A stretch of DNA of 64,000 bases from Flavobacterium dauae (GCF_004151275.2 NZ_CP130821.1:2542001-2606000); one strand, 5' to 3'. Shown: positions 1 through 9,293, counted from the stretch's first letter. Made by a program: numbers and translations. Notes: generated by a model from the letters alone, not told the origin.

Positions 1-194
1 TATCCTAACGAATCATCATTCATGGAAATAGAATATTTCGCTGTATCTAAAACTTTTAGGGTTTTTCCATACTCGTCAACTAATGAATAAATACTTTGCC
101 AGTTTTCGGCTTCAGTTTCTACCACTTTGAACTTTGTTTGAGCTGTTACTATATTAAAGGGAAAAACGGATAATAGGATTAGGGTGAATTTCAT
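1..194 (-). CDS. Secreted protein of unknown function, 3' part cut off by window edge
   Basis: The reverse strand opens with ATG at 194 and reads about 64 codons to the window edge. The first 19 or so residues (MKFTLILLSVFPFNIVTAQ) form a signal peptide with a Gln after the likely cleavage point, typical of exported flavobacterial proteins. The visible mature part has no motif I recognise. The stop lies outside the window. Confidence 0.65.
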   Translation of the reverse strand, partial: MKFTLILLSVFPFNIVTAQTKFKVVETEAENWQSIYSLVDEYGKTLKVLDTAKYSISMNDDSLG

Positions 195-254
195 GATTTT
201 TTAATTTGCAGTTGATAGATAGCTACTAAATTAATAAAAATAGGATTAATGAAC

Positions 255-1868
255 TCATTCTATTACAATTGACCGTTGTATATTTACCTCTTCTAAAAAA
301 GTTTCGTCATGTGAAACAATGAATAAAGTACCCCGGTATTCATTGATGGCGTGTGTTAATATTTGTACATTTTGAATGTCTAAATTGTTTGTGGGTTCGT
401 CTAAAACAATGAGGTCGGGTGCTTTGCTGTTAATTGTTAAACAACAAAGTAACAATCGCATTTTTTCGCCACCACTCAATGCACTACAAGGTTTTTGCCA
501 ATGTTCTTGCGAAAACAGAAAGCGGTTTAGCCTGATTTTAATTTCGTGTTCTTCTAAAGCAGAACTATTGAATTTTTGGGCTTGTTCGTAAACATTGATC
601 TGGTTGTCAATCAAAGAATAATCCTGATCAATATAAACCGCTTTGTTGGCAGCCCGGTAAATGGTTCCTGTTTTTGGTGCTGAATTTCCTAAAAGAAGAT
701 GAATCAAAGTGGTTTTCCCGGATCCGTTTTTTCCTTTTAAAGCAATGCGTTCGCCACTTGTAATTTGAAAATTAAGATTGGTTTTCCACAATGATTTGTT
801 AGCGTAAGCAAAATTAAGATTTGTTGCTGTAAATAGAATTTTGCCTTTGTGTAACTGTGAATGATCAAATCCGAATTTCATTTTATCAATATCCGGAACA
901 GCAGAACGAAGGTTTTGAAGGTCTTTAGAAATACCGTTTATTTTTTCTGAATGAACGCTTTTAAGCTTAGAAGTGCTGTTTTCTGCCTTATTGCGAAGTG
1001 TATTCATCATTATTCGGGCAACGCCGGCTTTTTCTTGTTTGTTTTTCCCGCGACTATCGGCTTTTTGTTGTCGTTCTAAAGTTTCGCGTTCTTTTTCTCT
1101 GGCTTTTCGCAACGTTTTTTCTTTGTTGTGAATGTCCTGATTTAGTGCATTTTTTTCAATTTCTTTTTGCTCTGCATAAAAATCATACGTACCGCCATAT
1201 ACTTTAATTCCGTCTTTACTCAATTCACAAACCGTATGTAACAGATTCAGTAATTTTCTGTCGTGACTTACAATAATTAGGCTGCTTTTTGTTGATTGAA
1301 TGTAATTATACAAAAGTTTCCGACTTTCATAATCCAAGTGGTTACTGGGTTCGTCTAACAAAACCAGTTGGGGTTGGTGAATGGAAATTCCTGCAAGAAA
1401 AACTTTTGTTTTTTGTCCACCACTTAACGATTCTAATTTTTGAGACAAATCCAGATGGTTTAGTTGCCAGTATTTTAAAGCTTCCTTGCAACGGTCTTCA
1501 ATGGTCCAGTCATCATTTAATACATTAAAATGTTCTTCGTCAGTATTGCCGTTTAAAATTTCTTTTAAAGCATTTAATTTGACTTTAATTTGCAATGCTT
1601 CTGCAATGGATAAATGGTTGTATTGCCCAAATAGCTGCGGAACAAAGTAAGGAATGGTATCACTAATAATTTGTCCGTTAGACGGAGCTAATTCCTTAGT
1701 AATGATTTTTAATAAAGTCGATTTTCCCACACCGTTGTTGCCAATCAAAGCTATTTTATCGTGGTTGATTACTGACAGATGAATGTTGCTGAATAGCAAA
1801 TCTTTATTAGGATGCGTATATGAAATGTTTTGTAGAATAAGCAAATTTCCTTCGTTAAAATGAAACAA
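255..1868 (-). CDS. ABC-F family ATP-binding protein
   Basis: A soluble protein of two fused ABC ATPase domains without membrane segments, the ABC-F layout. Members bind the ribosome and act in translation or in resistance to ribosome-targeting antibiotics. Domain 1 has Walker A GNNGVGKST (about residues 43-51), signature LSGGQK (148-153) and Walker B LVLLDEP (168-174). A charged linker follows at about 235-325. Domain 2 has GKNGSGKTT (379-387) and signature LSGGEK. The longest frame starts with TTG at 1868; a second TTG eight codons in (1844) gives the start MLILQNISY, which looks more like the usual N-terminus of such proteins. There is no ATG in between. A TAnnTTTG box lies about 90 bases upstream. 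The exact subfamily and any resistance role cannot be decided by eye. Confidence 0.9.
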   Translation of the reverse strand: MFHFNEGNLLILQNISYTHPNKDLLFSNIHLSVINHDKIALIGNNGVGKSTLLKIITKELAPSNGQIISDTIPYFVPQLFGQYNHLSIAEALQIKVKLNALKEILNGNTDEEHFNVLNDDWTIEDRCKEALKYWQLNHLDLSQKLESLSGGQKTKVFLAGISIHQPQLVLLDEPSNHLDYESRKLLYNYIQSTKSSLIIVSHDRKLLNLLHTVCELSKDGIKVYGGTYDFYAEQKEIEKNALNQDIHNKEKTLRKAREKERETLERQQKADSRGKNKQEKAGVARIMMNTLRNKAENSTSKLKSVHSEKINGISKDLQNLRSAVPDIDKMKFGFDHSQLHKGKILFTATNLNFAYANKSLWKTNLNFQITSGERIALKGKNGSGKTTLIHLLLGNSAPKTGTIYRAANKAVYIDQDYSLIDNQINVYEQAQKFNSSALEEHEIKIRLNRFLFSQEHWQKPCSALSGGEKMRLLLCCLTINSKAPDLIVLDEPTNNLDIQNVQILTHAINEYRGTLFIVSHDETFLEEVNIQRSIVIE

Positions 1869-1953
1869 TAGAACAACCGCTTATGCCGTTGCCGTTTTGA
1901 TTAATCTGAAAGAAATTATTTTTTACATTTCGTTTTACCTGATTTTTAAAGGG

Positions 1954-1961
1954 CAAATATA
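1954..1961 (-). promoter_or_regulatory. -7 box TATATTTG for the ABC-F gene
   Basis: The reverse strand reads TATATTTG, an exact match to the Bacteroidota -7 consensus TAnnTTTG, about 86 bases before the TTG start of the ABC-F gene. I see no clear -33 TTG at the usual distance. The leader is long enough for regulation, but I see no convincing attenuator. Confidence 0.45.
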
Positions 1962-2002
1962 CGAATTATTTTTTAAGTGTCGATTTTTGACTAAAACACA
2001 AA

Positions 2003-2029
2003 AAATCACAGGTAAAATACCTGCGATTT
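2003..2029 (-). terminator. Hairpin downstream of the RAYT gene
   Basis: AAATCACAGGTA and TACCTGCGATTT pair with one mismatch around a 3-base loop. On the reverse strand the stem is followed by a T-rich stretch, so it could end transcription coming from the transposase gene. Confidence 0.5.
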
Positions 2030-2155
2030 CCTCTTTTTACGGTTTATACAAAACTTTTTCTATGTTGGGAACGACCGTTGATTGCAATTACTGTTATTAT
2101 GATTTCTGGTATCTGGTTTTTATTAAAAAGGGCGAGTACTTTCTCTCCCCTGCTA

Positions 2156-2176
2156 GCGCGAGCATCTTGCTCGTGC
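2156..2176. repeat. REP-like palindrome, left copy
   Basis: A 21-base imperfect palindrome (stem CGAGCA / TGCTCG extended by GCG/TGC, 3-base loop). It is identical to the reverse complement of the sequence at 2793-2813 on the other side of the transposase gene. The match extends outward, with one base difference and two mismatched bases, to a TCCCC block. Paired REP hairpins around a RAYT gene are the usual target and end structure of that transposase. Confidence 0.8.
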
Positions 2177-2202
2177 TTATAAACATATTACTCATATTTT
2201 GT

Positions 2203-2751
2203 TTAATTTTTATCTATTTCTAAAATGGTGTCATCGTTATTGCCGTAATTTCTTGCACTACTATATTTCCAATCGACAGGGTTTGTAACAAAGCCAGATA
2301 CAACAGGGTTATTGTGAATGTAATTTAATTTTTGCTCAAAAACTTTTAAAGACCATAGTTCAATGGGTTTATTGTTTTGTTGCCAGAATTGTCGGTTTTT
2401 AACATTGCTGTTTTTCTTTGCAGCTTTTTCAAACATCCACAGCATCCATTCTTTCCTACTTTCTTGTGCATTTTCTTCTATTGTTTTTAGCATTTTTCGA
2501 GAAGTAAAACCTTTAAAATCTCGAATCAAACCTGAAGGATCTGCTTCTGCTGAGCGAAAAATAAGATGAATATGGCTTGGCATAATACAATATCCATAAA
2601 TTTCCATTCCTTTATTTTTTCTGCAATAATCTAAAGATGCTGTTATAATCGAAAAATACATATCCCGCGTAAAAACATCTATCCAATATACGGTAGCAAA
2701 AGAAATAAAATAAGCACCTGTACTTTCACCAAATTTGTATTTCCTACTCAT
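2203..2751 (-). CDS. REP-associated tyrosine transposase (RAYT, Y1/HUH family)
   Basis: A 182-residue single-strand DNA transposase related to the IS200/IS605 family. The HUH motif is visible as PSHIHLIF (His60 and His62), and the likely catalytic tyrosine is Tyr144 in KLNYIHNNP. Length is normal for the family. RAYTs bind and cleave REP hairpins. The gene sits between two REP-like palindromes in inverted orientation (2156-2176 and 2793-2813), which supports the call and suggests a REP-RAYT unit rather than a free insertion sequence. The start ATG at 2751 is preceded by an A-rich stretch. It appears intact. Confidence 0.9.
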   Translation of the reverse strand: MSRKYKFGESTGAYFISFATVYWIDVFTRDMYFSIITASLDYCRKNKGMEIYGYCIMPSHIHLIFRSAEADPSGLIRDFKGFTSRKMLKTIEENAQESRKEWMLWMFEKAAKKNSNVKNRQFWQQNNKPIELWSLKVFEQKLNYIHNNPVVSGFVTNPVDWKYSSARNYGNNDDTILEIDKN

Positions 2752-2792
2752 GTTTTATTTTAAAGATAAGAAATTTACATTAGGTTTTCATT

Positions 2793-2813
2793 GCACGAGC
2801 AAGATGCTCGCGC
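2793..2813. repeat. REP-like palindrome, right copy
   Basis: Perfect inverted copy of the 21 bases at 2156-2176. The flanking GGGGA (2821-2825) matches the TCCCC flank of the left copy in inverted orientation. It lies just upstream of the RAYT start. Confidence 0.8.
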
Positions 2814-2847
2814 CAGCTTGGGGACACTTTTTAGACAGCCTCTGTTA

Positions 2848-3881
2848 TTAATACACACCTAAACTTAATGCCGAGTTTTGCCAAAAAGTAAAAGGATGTT
2901 GTAAAAAATCCATTGCAATTACTTTAGGCACACTGCCGTTTATGTTTTGTACGGCTAAATGCGGCGGGGCATCAAAAACTACTTCGTAGGAATTACAGAT
3001 GTCTGGGTTTGGGTTTGTAGGAATAGGATCAAAAGATGTAGTCGTACCTGAACCATTATCATAATAAAACAAATCAAAAGCTCCTAATGGTGGCATATCG
3101 CCTTGTAACTGTTGTGTGCCGCCTGGTGTATTTAATACAGGTTGCCAATTGCCATTAGGCGCTGACCCTGTTGGCAACGTTTTTATTTCGGGATGTAAAA
3201 AATAAGTACCTACAAAAGTGCCGGTTGCGGCTTCAAAAACATTTACTTCGTAAAAAAATACTTTACCGTAATCTCTTAACAAAGCTTCTTCTTGTGGTGA
3301 CAAAGCACCCCCAAAATCAAAACCGTTTGCTGCTTGTGGCCATTGACCAGCATATTTAGGGTTACCGCCGGGCATTGGTAAGTGATGGACGCGATCTTCA
3401 AATCTAAATTCTTCTTGAGGGGCTAGATCAAGATGAACAACCGTTCGCACTAAATTACCAACTTCTTGGTTGTTGGCATATAACGTAGGATGGGTAGTAC
3501 TATTCATTGGAAAGGAATTACTTGTATAAATATCATCATACACTCCATTGTTATCACCATCAAAATACGCTAACCCTGCCCATGCAAATACTTCTAAACG
3601 ATAAGGCGAAAGGTTTTCATCGCTACCGTTGTTCATAATGTAAGAAGGCTGCTGGTCTGTATAACCTCTGTTATACCAAATATCCCAAGGCGAAACATAA
3701 TTTATACCCGGGTGTTTAGTGCCGTCATCATCATAGCCGCCAGAATCTTTGTCATTAAAGCTATTGGTGCTCATTGGCAGTTCGTCGTTTGTACTTTGCT
3801 CGTCAAAAACAGGTTCTGTTGTACACGCTGTAAGGCTTAAGGCAATTACCCCCCCCACAAAATTTTGGTAAACTTTGTCAT
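2848..3881 (-). pseudogene. Lipoprotein gene interrupted at a G8 tract (frameshift or phase switch)
   Basis: A long frame of 336 codons opens only at a GTG inside a run of eight G (C8 on the plus strand, 3849-3856). In another frame, the ATG at 3881 gives MTKFTKILWGG and then stops. One additional G joins the two into a classical lipoprotein signal: basic N-terminus, hydrophobic core, and lipobox SLTAC with Cys at the cleavage point. So the intact protein should start at 3881. The mature part is Asp/Asn/Gly rich, with aromatic-rich segments; I do not recognise a family. The gene may be phase-variable, truly broken, or misread in a homopolymer. Confidence 0.7.
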
Positions 3882-4046
3882 AAATATCTATTTTTTTAAT
3901 TAGTTGAATTGTAAATATACTAAAATTTTTAACATAGAATAAATGGTTTAGATTTTTTTTGATAAAAAAATTCGTAAATCACGTTAAATAAGAGCATTTA
4001 TTTGTATTTTAGTAGTAAGTTTTTTTTACCTTAAAAAACAATCTTT

Positions 4047-4463
4047 ATGAAAAAGCTATTCACCAGTTTGTTAGGCATTATCATTTTTAGTTCGTGCCAA
4101 GATAAGTCCTTAAAAAATACAGAACCTGAAAACGAAACCATTGAAATAACCAATACCACAACCGTAAAAAAGCAACTTTTGCGTTTTAGTGGCAATAAAA
4201 TCTTAGATAAGAAAGACACGCTTTTGTTTGAAGCTGATACAAATGATATTGTAAACATTACACTTACCGTTCCTAAAGATTCAGGCAACATCCGCATTAA
4301 TCAGATCATTGCACCTGACAACACAGCCAATGGTCCTTTTGGCAGAACATACAACGACACCTTACACCTTTCAGGTACTTACCGCATTATTATAGGCTCA
4401 AGCTTAATGCAGGAATCTCCTTACGCCGGGCCTTATGATGTAAAAGTGTCCTTTAAAAAATAA
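4047..4463 (+). CDS. Small lipoprotein of unknown function
   Basis: 138 residues. The N-terminus MKKLFTSLLGIIIFSSC is a lipoprotein signal with lipobox FSSC (Cys17), so the protein is probably anchored to a membrane facing the periplasm or the surface. The rest is predicted to be beta-rich (alternating hydrophobic stretches such as TYRIIIGSS and YDVKVSFKK), resembling a small beta-sandwich. I cannot name a family. It reads in the opposite direction to the broken lipoprotein gene upstream. Confidence 0.75.
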   Translation: MKKLFTSLLGIIIFSSCQDKSLKNTEPENETIEITNTTTVKKQLLRFSGNKILDKKDTLLFEADTNDIVNITLTVPKDSGNIRINQIIAPDNTANGPFGRTYNDTLHLSGTYRIIIGSSLMQESPYAGPYDVKVSFKK

Positions 4464-4769
4464 ATTGACTGTTACTAACTTACAGCAAGAAATGTTTAGA
4501 CTCGTCACTTCGAGTAGCACAACAGAGTGAAGCGTATCGAGAAGTTTTCTAAACTATAGGTTCTCGACTTCGCTCGAACTGACGAAAATCTTAATTATAT
4601 TTTGGTTTGGTATAAACTTCGCGATCATCATTTTAGTTTATAAAGCAAAGCAGCGAATCAAGAGCTTGTTTGTTCTTCTCTTTCAATCTGTGCATCAGTG
4701 GCTATTTTATAAAGAATAATGCGTTTTTTTTAGTTTTAAAGTGTTAATTTTACGCCAAATAGTTTAACA
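4464..4769. other. Intergenic region with a dispersed-repeat-like inverted repeat
   Basis: No gene is visible. At 4502-4585 there is a long imperfect inverted repeat: TCGTCA and TTCGAG segments in the left arm answer TTCTCGA, CTCGAA and TGACGA in the right arm. This resembles mobile REP-like repeats I recall from other flavobacterial genomes. The end of the region serves as the leader of the epimerase gene. Confidence 0.45.
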
Positions 4770-5753
4770 ATGAAACGGGTACTCATTACAGGTGCAGCAG
4801 GTTTTTTAGGGTCGCATTTGTGCGACAGGTTTATCAACGAAGGTTTTTACGTAATTGGTATGGACAACCTGATTACCGGCGATTTAAAAAACATAGCACA
4901 TTTATTTAAAAACGCATTTTTTGAGTTTTATCATCACGATGTAACAAAATTTGTGCACGTACCCGGCAATTTAGACTATATACTGCATTTTGCATCGCCC
5001 GCAAGCCCTATTGACTATTTAAAAATTCCCATTCAAACATTAAAAGTAGGTTCGTTGGGAACGCATAATTTACTGGGATTGGCAAAAGCTAAAAATGCCC
5101 GGATTTTAATTGCGTCAACTTCCGAAGTTTACGGCGATCCGCTGGTGCATCCGCAAACCGAAGATTATTACGGAAACGTAAATACCATTGGTCCACGCGG
5201 CGTTTACGATGAAGCCAAGCGTTTTCAGGAATCGTTAACTATGGCATATCATAATTTCCACGGATTAGAAACCCGAATAGTTCGTATTTTTAATACCTAT
5301 GGTCCCCGAATGCGTTTAAACGACGGGCGTGTGATTCCGGCTTTTATGGGTCAGGCTTTGCGGGGCGAAGACTTAACCATTTTTGGCGATGGCAATCAAA
5401 CGCGTTCTTTTTGTTATGTTGATGATCAGATCAATGGAATTTATAAATTGCTGATGAGCGATTATCATTTGCCGGTAAACATTGGCAATCCGCACGAAAT
5501 TACGATAAATGAATTTGCTCAGGAAATAATCCGGTTAACGGGAACCAATCAACAAATTGTTTATAAACCATTGCCGGAGAACGATCCGTTACAAAGAAAA
5601 CCCGATATTTCGTTAGCTAAAAAAATATTAAACTGGGAACCAAAGATTGACAGAACGCTTGGTTTACAAAAAACTTTTGAGTACTTTAAAACCCTATCTG
5701 AAGAAGAATTAAAAAAAGAAGAACACAAAGATTTTTCTAAATATATTTATTAG
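4770..5753 (+). CDS. UDP-glucuronate decarboxylase (UDP-xylose synthase), extended SDR
   Basis: Converts UDP-glucuronate to UDP-xylose with bound NAD, giving a nucleotide sugar for surface glycans. The 327-residue protein has the NAD-binding motif GAAGFLG (8-14), the catalytic segment STSEVYG (116-122) and the Tyr146/Lys150 pair in GVYDEAKR. The stretch [11 protein letters not shown] is characteristic of UDP-glucuronate decarboxylases rather than UDP-glucose epimerases. The C-terminal half holds the [10 protein letters not shown] and RSFCYVDD segments typical of the family. Its stop codon shares one base with the GTG start of the sugar transferase that follows, so the two are translationally coupled and probably serve one exopolysaccharide or glycoprotein-glycan pathway. 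Confidence 0.9.
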   Translation: MKRVLITGAAGFLGSHLCDRFINEGFYVIGMDNLITGDLKNIAHLFKNAFFEFYHHDVTKFVHVPGNLDYILHFASPASPIDYLKIPIQTLKVGSLGTHNLLGLAKAKNARILIASTSEVYGDPLVHPQTEDYYGNVNTIGPRGVYDEAKRFQESLTMAYHNFHGLETRIVRIFNTYGPRMRLNDGRVIPAFMGQALRGEDLTIFGDGNQTRSFCYVDDQINGIYKLLMSDYHLPVNIGNPHEITINEFAQEIIRLTGTNQQIVYKPLPENDPLQRKPDISLAKKILNWEPKIDRTLGLQKTFEYFKTLSEEELKKEEHKDFSKYIY

Positions 5754-7096
5754 TGAAACGGCAAATAGGTAGATATTCCAAGTATTTAAGACCCATTACC
5801 ATAACTTTTGATTTAATTGTTTTGGTACTGTTGGGTATTTGGTTGTTGCCTGTAGCTTTTCAAGCGTTTTATTTTTACCTATACCTTGCTTTTTCGTGGA
5901 TTGTAATATCGGTAATTACCCGGTTTTATCAGGTGTATCGTTTTACAAAACTCATCCAGATCGCACAAAAAACTATCAAACAGTATTTCCTTTTCGGCTT
6001 AAACATATTTGCTTTAAACGGATTGTTTACGTTGACCAATGAATACCGGTCTGTTACCAATTACCTTTTGTTTACGGCATTAATGATTGTCTCGGTAAAA
6101 TATCTGGTTTTTTATTTGTTGAAGATTTTTAGAAAGTATTACAGAGGAAATCTGCGAAAAATTGTAGTGGTAGGGCACGACGATTTAACTGCCAATTTTA
6201 TAAAATTTGTTACCACCAATGCAGATTATGGCTATTTAATGTGCAATAGTTTTTCATTAATCGATACTTCTTCAGCCGATATTATTGCCTACTGTAAAGA
6301 ACGAGATGTTGATGAAATTTACTTGAGTTTAGAAAAAGCAACCACCAAACAAGTGTCTGTTTTTATTGATTATGTTGATAATAACTTAAAACTTTTAAAG
6401 TTTTTGCCTTCGCAAAAAGATTTGATTTCTGCCAATTTAAAGGTCGATTATTATGGCGTAATTCCGGTAATGGCATCACGAACAACACCACTAAGCGACC
6501 CTATAAATTATTTTATAAAACGGGTGTTCGACATTTTTTTCTCGTTGCTTGTCATTGTTTTCGTTATGTCGTGGTTAACGCCGTTAATTGCCATTTTAAT
6601 ACGGTTAGAATCAAAAGGACCTATTTTCTTCAAACAAAAAAGACACGGATTAGATTACGAAGAATTTAACTGCTTTAAATTCCGGTCAATGTTTGTCAAT
6701 GAAAAAGCCGATATAGCCGAAGCCGTAAAAAACGATCCCCGCATTACAAAAATCGGCGCTTTTTTAAGAAGGACAAGTATCGATGAAATGCCACAGTTTT
6801 TCAACGTATTAATTGGCAATATGTCTGTTGTAGGTCCGCGTCCGCATATGTTGAACTTTACCGAAAAATACGCCGTAAAAGTCAATAAATTTAAAGCACG
6901 CCACTTTATAAAACCCGGAATTACCGGAATGGCACAAACACACGGCTATCGGGGAGAGATTGAAAACGATACCGATATCATCAACCGAATAAAATACGAT
7001 ATTTTTTATATGGAAAGCTGGTCGTTATTGCTTGATTTAAAAATCATTTATTTAACCATAAAAAATGCAGTAAAAGGCGAAAAAAAGGCGTATTAA
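5753..7096 (+). CDS. Undecaprenyl-phosphate sugar phosphotransferase (WcaJ-like polyprenyl glycosylphosphotransferase)
   Basis: Starts a surface polysaccharide by moving a sugar-1-phosphate onto undecaprenyl phosphate in the inner membrane. Of 447 residues, the N-terminal half carries several membrane segments and a CoA-binding-like domain. The C-terminal half is the bacterial sugar transferase domain with the membrane entry KRVFDIFFS, FKQKRHG, FKFRSM, the catalytic SIDEMPQ region and GPRPHM. The start is GTG, overlapping the stop of the UDP-glucuronate decarboxylase gene by one base, which fixes the start and indicates an operon. The sugar used is not readable from sequence. Unusually, no other glycosyltransferases surround the pair. 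Confidence 0.9.
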   Translation: MKRQIGRYSKYLRPITITFDLIVLVLLGIWLLPVAFQAFYFYLYLAFSWIVISVITRFYQVYRFTKLIQIAQKTIKQYFLFGLNIFALNGLFTLTNEYRSVTNYLLFTALMIVSVKYLVFYLLKIFRKYYRGNLRKIVVVGHDDLTANFIKFVTTNADYGYLMCNSFSLIDTSSADIIAYCKERDVDEIYLSLEKATTKQVSVFIDYVDNNLKLLKFLPSQKDLISANLKVDYYGVIPVMASRTTPLSDPINYFIKRVFDIFFSLLVIVFVMSWLTPLIAILIRLESKGPIFFKQKRHGLDYEEFNCFKFRSMFVNEKADIAEAVKNDPRITKIGAFLRRTSIDEMPQFFNVLIGNMSVVGPRPHMLNFTEKYAVKVNKFKARHFIKPGITGMAQTHGYRGEIENDTDIINRIKYDIFYMESWSLLLDLKIIYLTIKNAVKGEKKAY

Positions 7097-7100
7097 TTAT

Positions 7101-7108
7101 TAATTTTG
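7101..7108 (+). promoter_or_regulatory. -7 box TAATTTTG before purD
   Basis: Exact TAnnTTTG match 25 bases before the purD ATG, lying in the gap after the sugar transferase stop. This suggests purD has its own promoter. A clear -33 TTG is not visible. Confidence 0.5.
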
Positions 7109-7132
7109 CAATAAAACTACAACACAACAAAT

Positions 7133-8404
7133 ATGAATATTTTACTATTAGGATCGGGCGGAAGAGAACATGCTTTGGCTTGGAAAATTACACAAAGTAC
7201 CAAATGCAGTCAATTATTTGTAGCACCGGGTAACGCAGGTATTGCGCAAATTGCAACAAATGTTGCTGTAAACCCAACAGATTTTAACGCTGTTAAACAG
7301 TTTGTTTTAAACAACGCTGTGGAAATGGTTGTTGTAGGCCCCGAGGATCCTTTGGTTAAAGGTATTTACGATTTTTTTAAAAACGATGACGCTTTAAACG
7401 GCATTCCTGTAATTGGTCCGTCGCAACACGGTGCACAGTTAGAAGGAAGTAAAGAATTTGCCAAACAATTTTTGGTAAAAAACAATATTCCTACTGCTCG
7501 CTACGAAGCTTTTACAAAAGATACGGTTGACGCTGGTAAAGAATTTTTAAAGACTTTAAATCCACCTTACGTATTGAAAGCCGATGGTTTGGCTGCCGGT
7601 AAAGGTGTTTTAATATTGAATGATTTAGCCGAAGCACAACAAGAATTAAGCAATATGTTGGTTGATGCCAAGTTTGGCGACGCGTCATCTAAAGTGGTTA
7701 TTGAAGAATTTTTAGATGGAATTGAATTGTCGTGTTTTGTTTTAACGGATGGAAAATCATATAAAATATTGCCAACAGCTAAAGATTACAAGCGAATTGG
7801 CGAAGGTGATACCGGTTTAAATACAGGTGGAATGGGAGCTGTTTCTCCGGTTCCGTTTGCCGATGCAGCATTTATGCAAAAGGTAGAAGAACGCGTTGTA
7901 ATACCAACAATTAACGGTTTAAAAAACGATGCGATTGAATACAAAGGCTTTGTTTTTATTGGTTTGATAAAAGTAGGAAACGATCCGTTCGTAATTGAAT
8001 ACAACGTGCGTATGGGCGATCCGGAAACCGAAGTAGTTATCCCGAGAATTAAATCTGATTTGGTGGAATTGTTCCAGGCAGTTGCAAACCAAACGTTAGA
8101 CCAAGCTGTTTTAGAAACCGATGAGCGTACGGCAACAACCGTAATGATTGTTTCGGGTGGATATCCTGAAGATTACGAAAAAGGGAAAATGATTACCGGT
8201 TTGAATCAAGTGGAAAATTCGATTGTTTTTCATGCAGGAACAACCGAGAAAGACGGAAATATTGTAACAAACGGCGGACGTGTAATTGCAGTAACATCAT
8301 ACGGAGAAAACTTTAAAGATGCTTTAAAACAATCGTACAAAAACGTTGAAAAAATAAACTTCGACAAAAAATATTACAGAACTGATTTAGGTTTTGATTT
8401 GTAA
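7133..8404 (+). CDS. purD: Phosphoribosylamine-glycine ligase (GAR synthetase)
   Basis: Second step of purine synthesis: joins glycine to phosphoribosylamine using ATP, in the cytoplasm. The 423-residue length is standard. The N-terminus [18 protein letters not shown] is the family hallmark (GSGGREHA). The ATP-grasp part shows [11 protein letters not shown] and the metal-binding [10 protein letters not shown]. The gene has its own TAnnTTTG box and is followed by a strong terminator, so it appears to be transcribed alone. No other pur genes are nearby. Confidence 0.97.
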   Translation: MNILLLGSGGREHALAWKITQSTKCSQLFVAPGNAGIAQIATNVAVNPTDFNAVKQFVLNNAVEMVVVGPEDPLVKGIYDFFKNDDALNGIPVIGPSQHGAQLEGSKEFAKQFLVKNNIPTARYEAFTKDTVDAGKEFLKTLNPPYVLKADGLAAGKGVLILNDLAEAQQELSNMLVDAKFGDASSKVVIEEFLDGIELSCFVLTDGKSYKILPTAKDYKRIGEGDTGLNTGGMGAVSPVPFADAAFMQKVEERVVIPTINGLKNDAIEYKGFVFIGLIKVGNDPFVIEYNVRMGDPETEVVIPRIKSDLVELFQAVANQTLDQAVLETDERTATTVMIVSGGYPEDYEKGKMITGLNQVENSIVFHAGTTEKDGNIVTNGGRVIAVTSYGENFKDALKQSYKNVEKINFDKKYYRTDLGFDL

Positions 8405-8458
8405 AAAAACAGACCTCACAGGTTTTAAAAAAATAGGTTACCCTAATAAATTATATAA

Positions 8459-8487
8459 CCCCGACAGAGTTTGAAACTCTGTCGGGG
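8459..8487. terminator. Perfect 14-bp hairpin between purD and the convergent gene
   Basis: CCCCGACAGAGTTT pairs perfectly with AAACTCTGTCGGGG around a single central base, followed by T-rich sequence. It lies between two convergent genes and can act on both strands. Just upstream, at about 8411-8424, is an isolated half-site GACCTCACAGGTTT of the kind seen in flavobacterial dispersed repeats. Confidence 0.8.
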
Positions 8488-8515
8488 TTTCTATTTAGAA
8501 AAATATCTTTAAAAA

Positions 8516-9246
8516 TCATTTGATGTCAAAAAAATCATCAATGGCAGATAAATAACCTATAGAGTTTACTGTTTTTATGACTTTTATATCTTTTCCGGGT
8601 GCCGTTAATATTGTTGTATATAGTACTGTGTCTGTATCAATCTTTATCGGACAGTTTTTGCAGTCATTAATTTCAATAAATCTTTCAGTAACAACTTCGT
8701 ATTTTAAATGTTTGTATTTGGCTTGTAAATCTAGGCTGTCTATTGTTCGTTGAATACCAAATCCAAAATCAGAATCAACTTCGTAGATACCGTTTTCATC
8801 TTTTAACGATTCAAATTTTTCTTCACTTGGTCGTATAAATAGTACTTGGTTTCCTTCAAAAACAGATGAATCAGTTTTAACAGCATTACTAAAAATTCTG
8901 GGAAAGTCAATTTTCCATTTTCTATCAATAGAATTCCATAGTAAATAAGGCCCATCAAATCCTTCCAAAAAAGTAATTTCGTAATTACCTTTTAAACTAT
9001 TTCGTAACTAGGCTCTGTGCCAAGCAATTTAATATCAAAGCCAAGTTTTTCAAGTGTCTTCATATCGTCTTCGCTAGGTAATTTGTTATGATCTAATTTA
9101 TATTTTTCGATATTTTTAATTAGCGTATTCCCCAATGCGATATCACTTTTTCTTGTAATTTCAATAGGGAGTCTCCAATAAACGAAAAACCCTACTACAA
9201 TAAAAATTATAGTTCCTAAAAGATAAAGTATTAGTTTTTTTGGCAT
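8516..9246 (-). pseudogene. Membrane-anchored protein of unknown function, split by a frameshift
   Basis: Two adjacent frames look like halves of one protein. The first (9246-8992) starts MPKKLILYLLGTIIF with one membrane segment and ends at SYEIV. The second (8968-8516) opens with EGFDGPYLLWNS and has no good start of its own (TTG). The second frame stays open upstream as LKGNYEITFL, right up to the stop of the first. One extra T in the TTT at 8994-8996 would fuse them as SYEIV-LKGNYEITF. The joined protein would have about 240 residues: an N-terminal membrane anchor and a beta-rich extracytoplasmic domain. Either it is a recent pseudogene or a base is missing from the assembly. Function unknown. 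Confidence 0.65.
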
Positions 9247-9265
9247 TTTCTTATAAAGATAACAA

Positions 9266-9293
9266 AAAAGCAGGATTTTAAAATCCTGCTTTT
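9266..9293 (-). terminator. Perfect palindromic terminator after the reductase gene
   Basis: AAAAGCAGGATTTT is followed directly by its exact reverse complement. It stands 18 bases after the stop of the reductase gene on the reverse strand. Confidence 0.8.

Larger units (their letters stand above)
1869..2155. other. Intergenic region with promoter and hairpin, no gene seen
   Basis: Between the ABC-F gene and the RAYT element. It holds a reverse-strand TAnnTTTG box and a hairpin (both listed separately). An open frame on the plus strand (1897-2223) runs through the hairpin and the REP-like palindrome into the end of the transposase gene. It is rich in Phe, Ile and Leu, as expected of AT-rich noncoding DNA, so I do not treat it as a gene. 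Confidence 0.5.

Noticed and set aside
1869..1953. Leader of the ABC-F gene considered as an antibiotic-responsive attenuator
   Set aside because: I could not find a convincing leader peptide or pair of competing hairpins before the start codon.
1897..2223. Plus-strand open frame of 108 codons before the RAYT gene
   Set aside because: It crosses a terminator hairpin, a REP palindrome and the end of the transposase gene, and its composition is that of AT-rich noncoding DNA.
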